Below are positions 1-9,572 of a DNA stretch of 64,000 bases, piece by piece (position 1 is the stretch's first letter; every line of letters begins with the position of its first letter). The position numbers and the translations under genes were made by a program. The stretch is from Petrolisthes cinctipes (Eukaryota; Arthropoda; Malacostraca; Decapoda; Porcellanidae), in NCBI GenBank assembly GCA_033782935.1, contig JAWQEG010000508.1:863501-927500 (forward strand), written 5' to 3'. The notes beneath the pieces were generated by a model. It saw only the letters and a list, made by a program, of their open reading frames with translations. It was not told the origin of the DNA and did no database searches.

Positions 1-533
1 ATGTTTTGGACCTGTATTTTGAAAATACTCTAACACTGAGTAGGCATGTACAGATTGCTTCTGGGACCACAAAATATTGAATGTTCGGGTGTTTTGAGCC
101 TGAATTTGAGATATAAACGGGTACTGAAGATGCATGCACATATCGACTTTTGTGCACCTAAAAGATCGATTTTCAGTATGTTTTGAGCATGTATTTTGAA
201 AAAACTCTAACACGGAGTAGGCATGTACAGATCGCTTCTGGGACCCCTAAATATCGAATATTCGGGTGTTTTGGGACTGAATTTGAGATATCGACTTTTT
301 GGCACCTAAAAGATCGATTTTTAGCATGTTTTTAGCCTATATTTTGAAAATATTCTAGCACTGTACAGATTGCTTCTGGGACCCCAAAATATTGAATTTT
401 CGGGTGTTTTGAGCCTGAATTTGAGATATAACGGGTACAGAAGATACATGCACATATTTACTTTGGGCACCAAAAATATCGATTTTCAGCATGTTTTGGG
501 CCTGAATTTTGAAAATACTTTAACACGGAGTAG

Positions 534-716
534 GCATGTACAGATCGCTTCTGGGACCCCAAAATATCGAATTTTCGGGTGTTTAGGGCCAGAATTTGAG
601 ATATAAACGGGTACAGAAGATGCATGCACATATCGATATCGATTTTTTGGCACCTATAATATCGATTTTTAGCATGTTTTTAGCCTATATTTTGAAAATA
701 TTCTAGCACTGTGTAG
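534..716. repeat. Hybrid 183-bp monomer (L2a left, S right)
   Basis: The left part is L2a-like with the 29-bp block intact. It then reads 'catatcgatatcgatttttt' and continues as S ('ggcacctataat', 'tttttagcc'). The six bases 'atatcg' occur twice in a row at the switch, which gives 177 + 6 = 183 bp. It is an exchange product whose breakpoint lies at the same ATAT site where the 29-bp block ends. Confidence 0.82.
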
Positions 717-3700
717 GCATGTACAGATTGCTTCTGGGACCCCAAAATATTGAATTTTCGGGTGTTTTGAGCCAGAAATTGAGATATAAACGGGTACAGA
801 AGATACATGCACATATTGACTTTGGGCATCTAAAATATCGATTTTCAGCATGTTTTGGGCCAGTATTATGAAAATACTCTAACACTGAGTAGGCATGTAC
901 AGATTGCTTCTGGGACCCCAAAATATTGAATTTTCGGGTGTTTTGAGCCTGAATTTGAGATATAAACGGGTACTGAAGATGCATGTACATATCGACTTTT
1001 GTGCACCTAAAAGATCGATTTTCAGGATGTTTTGAGCATGTATTTTGAAAACACTCTAACACGGAGTAGGCATGTACAGATCGCTTCTGGGACCCCTACA
1101 TATCGAATTTTCGGGTGTTTTGGGACTGAATTTGAGATATCGACTTTTTGGCACCTAAAAGATCGATTTTTAGCATGTTTTTAGCCTATATTTTGAAAAT
1201 ATTCTAGCACTGTGTAGGCATGTACAGATTGCTTCTGGGACCCCGAAATATTGAATTTTCGGGTGTTTTGAGCCTGAATTTGAGATATAAACGGGTACAG
1301 AAGATACATGCACATATTGACTTTGGGCACCAAAAATATCGATTTTCAGCATGTTTTGTGCCTGAATTTTTGAAAATACTCTAACACGGAGTAGGCATGT
1401 ACAGATCGCTTCTGGGACCCCAAAATATCGAATTTTCGGGTGTTTAGGGCCAGAATTTGAGATATAAACGGGTACAGAAGATGCATGCACGAATCGACTT
1501 TTGGGCACCTAAAAGATCGATTTTCAGTATGTTTTTGGCCTGTATTTTGAAAATACTCTAACACGGAGTAGGCATGTACAGATACCTTCTGGGACCTCTA
1601 AATATCGAATTTTCGGGTGTTATGGGACTGAATTTGAGATATCGATTTTTGGCACCTATAATATCGATTTTTAGCATGTTTTTAGCCTATATTTTGAAAA
1701 TATTATAGCACTGTGTAGGCATGTACAGATTGCTTCTGGGACCCCAAAATATTGAATTTTCGGGTGTTTTGAGCCTGAATTTGAGATATAAACGGGTACA
1801 GAAGATACATGCACATATTGACTTTGGGCATCTAAAATATCGATTTTCAGCATGTTTTGGGCCTGAATTTTGAAAATACTCTAACACGGAGTAGGCATGT
1901 ACAGATCGCTTCTGGGACCCCAAAATATCGAATTTTCGGGTGTTTAGGGCCAGAATTTGAGATATAAACGGGTACAGAAGATGCATGCACATATCGACTT
2001 TTGGGCACCTAAAAGATCGATTTTCAGTATGTTTTTGGCCTGTATTTTGAAAATACTCTAACACGGAGTAGGCATGTACAGATACCTTCTGGAACCTCTA
2101 AATATCGAATTTTCGGGTGTTTTGGGACTGAATTTGAGATATCGATTTTTTGGCACCTAAAATGTCGATTTTTAGCATGTTTTTAGCCTATATTTTGAAA
2201 ATATTCTAGCACTGTGTAGGCATGTATAGATTCCTTCTGGGACCCCAAAATATTGAATTTTCGGGTTTTTTGAGCCTGAATTTGAGATATAAACGGGTAC
2301 AGAAGATACATGCACATATTGACTTTGGGCATCTAAAATATCGATTTTCAGCATGTTTTGGGCCTGTATTTTGAAAATACTCTAACACTGAGTAGGCATG
2401 TACAGATTGCTTCTGGGACCCCAAAATATTGAATTTTCGGGTGTTTTGAGCCTGAATTTGAGATATAAACGGGTACTGAAGATGCATGCACATATCGACT
2501 TTTGTGCACCTAAAAGATCGATTTTCAGTATGTTTTGAACATGTATTTTGAAAACACTCTAACACGGAGTAGGCATGTACAGATCGCTTCTGGGACCCCT
2601 AAATATCGAATTTTCGGGTGTTTGGGACTGAATATGAGATATCGACTTTTTGGCACCTAAAAGATCGATTTTTAGCATGTTTTTAGCCTATATTTTGAAA
2701 ATATTCTAGCACTGTACAGATTGCTTCTGGGACCCCAAAATATTGAATTTTTGGGTGTTTTGAGCCTGAATTTGAGATATAAACGGGTACAGAAGATACA
2801 TGCACATATTGACTTTGGGCACCAAAAATATCGATTTTCAGCATGTTTTGGGCCTGAATTTTGAAAATACTCTAACACGGAGTAGGCATGTACAGATCGC
2901 TTCTGGGACCCCAAAATATCGAATTTTCGGGTGTTTTCAGCCTGAATTTGAGATATAAACGGGTACTGAAGATGCATGCACATATCGACTTTTGTGCACC
3001 TAAAAGATCGATTTTCAGTATGTTTTGAGCATGTATTTTGAAAATACTCTAACACGGAGTAGGCATGTACAGATCGCTTCTGGGACCCCAAAATATCGAA
3101 TTTTCGGGTGTTTTCAGCCTGAATTTGAGATATAAACGGGTACTGAAGATGCATGCACATATCGACTTTTGTGCACCTAAAAGATCGATTTTCAGTATGT
3201 TTTGAGCATGTATTTTGAAAATACTCTAACACGGAGTAGGCATGTACAGATCGCTTCTTGGACCCCTAAATATCGAATTTTCGGGTGTTTTGGGACTGAA
3301 TTTGAGATATCGACTTTTTGGCACCTAAAAGATCGATTTTTAGCATGTTTTTAGCCTATATTTTGAAAATATTCTAGCACTGTACAGATTGCTTCTGGGA
3401 CCCCAAAATATTGAATTTTCGGGTGTTTTGAGCCTGAATTTGAGATATAAACGGGTACAGAAGATACATGCACATATTGACTTTGGGCACCAAAAATATC
3501 GATTTTCAGCATGTTTTGGGCCTGAATTTTGAAAATACTCTAACATGGAGTAGGCATGTACAGATCGCTTCTGGGACCCCAAAATATTGAATTTTCGGGT
3601 GTTTTGAGCCTGAATTTGAGATATAAACGGGTACAGAAGATACCTGCACATATTGACTTTTGGCATCTAAAATATCAATTTTCAGCATGTTTTTGGCCTG

Positions 3701-6700
3701 TATTTTGGAAATACTCCAACACTGAGTAGGCATGTACAGATTGCTTCTGGGACCCCAAAATATTGAATTTTCGGGTGTTTTGAGCCTGAATTTGAGATAT
3801 AAACGGGTACTGAAGATGCATGCACATATCGACTTTTGTGCACCTAAAAGATCGATTTTCAGTATGTTTTGAGCATGTATTTTGAAAATACTCTAACACG
3901 GAGTAGGCATGTACAGATACCTTCTGGGACCTCTAAATATCGAATTTTCGGGTGTTTTGGGACTGAATTTGAGATATCGATTTGTTGGCACCTAAAATGT
4001 AGATTTTTAGCATGTTTTTAGCCTATATTTTGAAAATATTCTAGCACTGTGTAGGCATGTATAGATTCCTTCTGGGACCCCAAAATATTGAATTTTCGGG
4101 TGTTTTGAGCCTGAATTTGAGATATAAACGGGTACAGAAGATACATTCACATATTGACTTTGGGCATCTAAAATATCGATTTTCAGCATGTTTTGGGCCT
4201 GTATTTTGAAAATACTCTAACACTGAGTAGGCATGTACAGATTGCTTCTGGGACCCCAAAATATTGAATTTTCGGGTGTTTTGAGCCTGAATTTGAGATA
4301 TAAACGGGTACTGAAGATGCATGCACATATCGACTTTTGTGCACCTAAAAGATCGATTTTCAGTATGTTTTGAACATGTATTTTGAAAACACTCTAACAC
4401 GGAGTAGGCATGTACAGATCGCTTCTGGGACCCCTAAATATCGAATTTTCGGGTGTTTGGGACTGAATTTGAGATATCGACTTTTTGGCACCTAAAAGAT
4501 CGATTTTTAGCATGTTTTTAGTCTATATTTTGAAAATATTCTAGCACTGAGTAGGCATGTACAGATTGCTTCTGGGACCCCAAAATATTGAATTTTCGGG
4601 TGTTTTGGGCCTGAATTTGAGATATAAACGGGTACAGAAGATACATGCACATATTGACTTTGGGCACCAAAAATATCGATTTTCAGCATGTTTTGGGCCT
4701 GAATTTTGAAAATACTCTAACACGGAGTAGGCATGTACAGATCGCTTCTGGGACCCCAAAATATCGAATTTTCGGGTGTTTAGGGCCTGAATTTGAGATA
4801 TAAACGGGTACAGAAGATACATGCACATATTGACTTTGGGCACCAAAAATATCGATTTTCAGCATGTTTTGGGCCTGAATTTTGAAAATACTCTAACACG
4901 GAGTAGGCATGTACAGATCGCTTCTGGGACCCCAAAATATCGAATTTTCGGGTGTTTAGGGCCACATTTTGAGATATAAACGGGTACAGAAGATGCATGC
5001 ACATATCGACTTTTGGGCACCTAAAAGATCGATTTTCAGTATGTTTTTGGCCTGTATTTTGAAAATACTCTAACACGGAGTAGGCATGTACAGATACCTT
5101 CTGGGACCTCTAAATATCGAATTTTCGGGTGTTTTGGGACTGAATTTGAGATATCGATTTTTTGGCACCTAAAATGTCGATTTTTAGCATGTTTTTAGCA
5201 TATATTTTGAAAATATTCTAGCACTGTGTAGGCATGTACAGATTGCTTCTGGGACCCCAAAATATTGAATTTTCGGGTGTTTTGAGCCTGAATTTGAGAT
5301 ATAAACGGGTACAGAAGATATATGCACATATTGACTTTGGGCATCTAAAATATCGATTTTCAGCATGTTTTTGGCCTGTATTTTGAAAATACTCTAACAC
5401 TGAGTAGGCATGTACAGATTGCTTCTGGGACCCCAAAATATTGAATTTTCGGGTGTTTTGAGCCTGAATTTGAGATATAAACGGGTACTGAAGATGCATG
5501 CACATATCGACTTTTGTGCACCTAAAAGATCGATTTTCAGTATGTTTTGAGCATGTATTTTGAAAATACTCTAACACGGAGTAGGCATGTACAGATACCT
5601 TCTGGGACCTCTAAATATCGAATTTTCGGGGTGTTTTGGGACTGAATTTGAGATATCGATTTTTTGGCACCTAAAATGTCGATTTTTAGCATGTTTTTAG
5701 CCTATATTTTGAAAATATTCTAGCACTGTGTAGGCATGTATAGATTCCTTCTGGGACCCCAAAATATTGAATTTTCGGGTGTTTTGAGCCTGAATTTGAG
5801 ATATAAACGGGTACAGAAGATACATTCACATATTGACTTTGGGCATCTAAAATATCGATTTTCAGCATGTTTTGGGCCTGTATTTTGAAAATACTCTAAC
5901 ACTGAGTAGGCATGTACAGATTGCTTCTGGGACCCCAAAATATTGAATTTTCGGGTGTTTTGAGCCTGAATTTGAGATATAAACGGGTACTGAAGATGCA
6001 TGCACATATCGACTTTTGTGCACCTAAAAGATCGATTTTCAGTATGTTTTGAACATGTATTTTGAAAACACTCTAACACGGAGTAGGCATGTACAGATCG
6101 CTTCTGGGACCCCTAAATATCGAATTTTCGGGTGTTTGGGACTGAATTTGAGATATCGACTTTTTGGCACCTAAAAGATCGATTTTTAGCATGTTTTTAG
6201 TCTATATTTTGAAAATATTCTAGCACTGAGTAGGCATGTACAGATTGCTTCTGGGACCCCAAAATATTGAATTTTCGGGTGTTTTGAGCCAGAATTTGAG
6301 ATATAAACGGGTACAGAAGATACATGCACATATTGACTTTGGGCACCAAAAATATCGATTTTCAGCATGTTTTGGGCCTGAATTTTGAAAATACTCTAAC
6401 ACGGAGTAGGCATGTACAGATCGCTTCTGGGACCCCTAAATATCGAATTTTCGGGTGTTTAGGGCCAGAATTTGAGATATAAACGGGTACAGAAGATGCA
6501 TGCACATATCGACTTTTGGGCACCTAAAAGATCGATTTTCAGTATGTTTTTGGCCTGTATTTTGAAAATACTCTAACACGGAGTAGGCATGTACAGATAC
6601 CTTCTGGGACCTCTAAATATCGAATTTTCGGGTGTTTTGGGACTGAATTTGAGATATCGATTTTTTGGCACCTAAAATGTCGATTTTTAGCATGTTTTTA

Positions 6701-8580
6701 GCCTATATTTTGAAAATATTCTAGCACTGTGTAGGCATGTACAGATTGCTTCTGGGACCCCAAAATATTGAATTTTCGGGTGTTTTGAGCCTGAATTTGA
6801 GATATAAACTGGTACAGAAGATACCTGCACATATTGACTTTTGGCATCTAAAATATCAATTTTCAGCATGTTTTTGGCGTGTATTTTGAAAATACTCCAA
6901 CACTGAGTAGGCATGTACAGATTGCTTCTGGGACCCCAAAATATTGAATTTTCGGGTGTTTAGGGCCAGATTTTGAGATATAAACGGGTACAGAAGATGC
7001 ATGCACATATCGACTTTTGGGCACCTAAAAGATCGATTTTCAGTATGTTTTTGGCCTGTATTTTGAAAATACTCTAACACGGAGTAGGCATGTACAGACA
7101 CCTTCTGGGACCTCTAAATATCGAATTTTCGGGTGTTTTGGGACTGAATTTGAGATATCGACTTTTTGGCACCTAAAAGATCGATTTTTAGCATGTTTTT
7201 AGCCTATATTTTGAAAATATTCTAGCACTGAGTAGGCATGTACAGATTGCTTCTGGGACCCCAAAATATTGAATTTTCGGGTGTTTTGAGCCTGAATTTG
7301 AGATATAAACGGGTACAGAAGATACATGCACATATTGACTTTGGGCACCAAAAATATCGATTTTCAGCATGTTTTGGGCCTGAATTTTGAAAATACTCTA
7401 ACACAGAGTAGGCATGTACAGATCGCTTCTGGGACCCCAAAATATTGAATTTTCGGGTGTTTTGAGCCTGAATTTGAGATATAAACGGGTACTGAAGATG
7501 CATGCACATATCGACTTTTGTGCACCTAAAAGATCGATTTTCAGTATGTTTTGAGCATGTATTTTGAAAATACTCTAACACGGAGTAGGCATGTACAGAT
7601 ACCTTCTGGGACCTCTAAATATCGAATTTTCGGGTGTTTTGGGACTGAATTTGAGATATCGACTTTTTGGCACCTAAAAGATCGATTTTTAGCATGTTTT
7701 TAGCCTATATTTTGAAAATATTCTAGCACTGTACAGATTGCTTCTGGGACCCCAAAATATTGAATTTTCGGGTGTTTTGAGCCTGAATTTCAGATATAAA
7801 CGGATACAGAAGATACATGCACATATTGACTTTGGGCACCAAAAATATCGATTTTCAGCATGTTTTGGGCCTGAATTTTGAAAATACTCTAACACGGAGT
7901 AGACATGTACAGATCGCTTCTGGGACCCCAAAATATCGAATTTTCGGGTGTTTAGGGCCAGATTTTGAGATATAAACGGGTACAGAAGATGCATGCACAT
8001 ATCGACTTTTGGGCACCTAAAAGATCGATTTTCAGTATGTTTTTGGCCTGTATTTTGAAAATACTCTAACACGGAGTAGGCATGTACAGACACCTTCTGG
8101 GACCTCTAAATATCGAATTTTCGGGTGTTTTGGGACTGAATTTGAGATATCGACTTTTTGGCACCTAAAAGATCGATTTTTAGCATGTTTTTAGCCTATA
8201 TTTTGAAAATATTCTAGCACTGAGTAGGCATGTACAGATTGCTTCTGGGACCCCAAAATATTGAATTTTCGGGTGTTTTGAGCCTGAATTTGAGATATAA
8301 ACGGGTACAGAAGATACATGCACATATTGACTTTGGGCACCAAAAATATCGATTTTCAGCATGTTTTGGGCCTGAATTTTGAAAATACTCTAACACAGAG
8401 TAGGCATGTACAGATCGCTTCTGGGACCCCAAAATATCGAATTTTCGGGTGTTTTGAGCCTGAATTTGAGATATAAACGGGTACTGAAGATGCATGCACA
8501 TATCGACTTTTGTGCACCTAAAAGATCGATTTTCAGTATGTTTTGAGCATGTATTTTGAAAATACTCTAACACGGAGTAG

Positions 8581-9071
8581 GCATGTACAGATCGCTTCTG
8601 GGACCCCTAAATATCGAATTTTCGGGTGTTTTGGGACTGAATTTGAGATATCGACTTTTTGGCACCTAAAAGATCGATTTTTAGCATGTTTTTAGCCTAT
8701 ATTTTGAAAATATTCTAGCACTGTACAGATTGCTTCTGGGACCCCAAAATATTGAATTTTCGGGTGTTTTGAGCCTGAATTTGAGATATAAACGGGTACA
8801 GAAGATACATGCACATATTGACTTTGGGCACCAAAAATATCGATTTTCAGCATGTTTTGGGCCTGAATTTTGAAAATACTCTAACACGGAGTAGGCATGT
8901 ACAGATCGCTTCTGGGACCCCAAAATATCGAATTTTCGGGTGTTTAGGGCCAGAATTTGAGATATAAACGGGTACAGAAGATGCATGCACATATCGACTT
9001 TTGGGCACCTAAAAGATCGATTTTCAGTATGTTTTTGGCCTGTATTTTGAAAATACTCTAACACGGAGTAG
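8581..9071. repeat. Trimer flavour 1, 491 bp (S, L1a, L2a)
   Basis: S occupies 8581-8723, L1a 8724-8894 and L2a 8895-9071. Relative to the 501-bp flavour, ten bases are missing at the S/L1 border: 'cactgtacag' replaces 'cactgtgtaggcatgtacag'. A TGT flanks the lost piece on both sides. L1a usually carries 'caccaaaaat', and L2a is marked by 'tgtttagggccagaat' and 'cttttgggcacc'. This unit recurs dozens of times in the window. Confidence 0.92.
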
Positions 9072-9103
9072 GCATGTACAGATCGCTTCTGGGACCTCTA
9101 AAT
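8927..9103. repeat. Internal 89-bp and 88-bp half-repeats inside a long monomer
   Basis: Starting at 'atcga', 8927-9015 (89 bp) and 9016-9103 (88 bp) align along most of their length. Shared anchors in the same order are 'atcga..tttt', 'tgtttt' with 'ggcc' nearby, 'attttga', a 'gcatg.aca.atcg' block, 'ctt.tggg' and 'acc..aaaa'. Identity is roughly two thirds by eye with a few small gaps. The 177-bp monomer is therefore an old head-to-tail duplication of a shorter unit. Confidence 0.8.
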
Positions 9104-9219
9104 ATCGAATTTTCGGGTGTTTTGGGACTGAATTTGAGATATCGATTTTTTGGCACCTAAAATGTCGATTTTTAGCATGTTTTTAGCCTATATTTTGAAA
9201 ATATTCTAGCACTGTGTAG
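9072..9219. repeat. Short monomer S, 148 bp (reference copy)
   Basis: S starts at 'gcatgtacag' and ends just before the next one. It is recognised by 'gggactgaat', by 'gagatatcga' (where long monomers read 'gagatataaa'), and by a right half with 'tttttagcctatatt' and 'atattctagcactg'. It lacks 29 bp that both long monomers have. Two flavours exist. One reads 'gacccctaaa' then 'aaagatcg'; the other, seen here, reads 'gacctctaaa' then 'aaatgtcg'. S opens each HOR unit and serves as the anchor for the spacings used here. Confidence 0.93.
9190..9204. repeat. 15-bp dyad in S (ATATTTT-G-AAAATAT)
   Basis: This is a perfect inverted repeat with 7-bp arms around a single G. The same position in L2b and L1b (for example 9366-9380) reads GTATTTT-G-AAAATAC, also perfect, so both outer bases differ in a matched way. 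L1a copies that read 'gaattttgaaaatac' keep only 5-bp perfect arms. The dyad lies in the right half of every monomer. Confidence 0.85.
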
Positions 9220-9281
9220 GCATGTACAGATTGCTTCTGGGACCCCCAAATATTGAATTTTCGGGTGTTTTGAGCCTGAAT

Positions 9282-9298
9282 TTGAGATATAAACGGGT
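9282..9298 (+). other. Partial CENP-B-box-like 17-mer in long monomers
   Basis: The 17 bases match 7 of the 9 essential positions of the mammalian CENP-B box (nTTCGnnnnAnnCGGGn). The A and the CGGG half match, as do the first T and the G of TTCG; the middle TC is replaced by GA. It spans the start of the 29-bp block, so S monomers lack it. Two mismatches in nine make chance plausible, and function is unproven. Confidence 0.25.
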
Positions 9299-9319
9299 AC
9301 AGAAGATACATGCACATAT
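9291..9319. repeat. 29-bp block present in L1/L2, absent from S
   Basis: In long monomers ATAT stands immediately before the block and the block itself ends in ATAT. S has a single ATAT at this point ('gagatatcga'). The size matches exactly: 177 minus 29 gives 148. The simplest reading is one deletion between short direct repeats in the ancestor of all S monomers, later spread by homogenisation. The block holds 'aaacgggtac' and the 'tgcatgca'-like palindrome region. Confidence 0.88.
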
Positions 9320-9395
9320 TGACTTTGGGCATCTAAAATATCGATTTTCAGCATGTTTTGGGCCTGTATTTTGAAAATACTCTAACACTGAGTAG

Positions 9396-9572
9396 GCATG
9401 TACAGATTGCTTCTGGGACCCCAAAATATTGAATTTTCGGGTGTTTTGAGCCTTAATTTGAGATATAAACGGGTACTGAAGATGCATGCACATATCGACT
9501 TTTGTGCACCTAAAAGATCGATTTTCAGTATGTTTTGAGCATGTATTTTGAAAATACTCTAACACGGAGTAG
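9396..9572. repeat. Long monomer L2b, 177 bp (reference copy)
   Basis: L2b closes the 501-bp trimer. Diagnostic words are 'gggtactgaagatgcatgc', 'cttttgtgcacc', 'cagtatgttttgagcatg' and 'acacggagtag'. It keeps CG in 'catatcgact' but has TG in 'cagattgctt' and 'atattgaatt', so its left edge resembles L1 and its middle resembles L2a. This suggests that it arose by exchange between the two long types. Confidence 0.9.

Larger units (their letters stand above)
9220..9395. repeat. Long monomer L1, 176 bp (reference copy)
   Basis: L1 follows S. It is diagnosed by 'cagattgctt', 'atattgaatt' and 'catattgact', where L2a has CG in place of TG at all three sites. It ends its left half with either 'gggcatctaaaat' (here) or 'gggcaccaaaaat'. 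The right half reads 'cagcatgttttgggcctg'. The block missing from S lies at 9291-9319. A 15-bp near-palindrome crosses the right half. Confidence 0.92.
8581..9572. repeat. Hexameric HOR, 992 bp (491 + 501)
   Basis: The 491-bp and 501-bp trimers alternate here: S anchors lie at 7689, 8180, 8681, 9172, 9673 and 10164, with spacings 491, 501, 491, 501, 491. Six monomers thus form the regular unit. Private variants repeat at the same step, for example 'cagacacc' near 7097 and 8089, and 'acacagagtagg' near 7402 and 8394, both 992 bp apart. This is the cleanest stretch of ordered HOR in the window. Confidence 0.88.

Noticed and set aside
370..606. Plus-strand open frames of 63-78 codons (also 11925-12125, 26119-26319, 30247-30438, 50025-50249, 56688-56924)
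   Set aside because: They arise where substitutions remove recurrent stops in the monomer and encode the same repeat-derived peptide. They are not conserved between otherwise identical units.
9288..9293. TATAAA word in 'gagatataaacggg' of every long monomer as a possible promoter for satellite transcripts
   Set aside because: A six-base AT-rich word in AT-rich repeats is expected by chance. No initiator, downstream transcript unit or other promoter element is visible.
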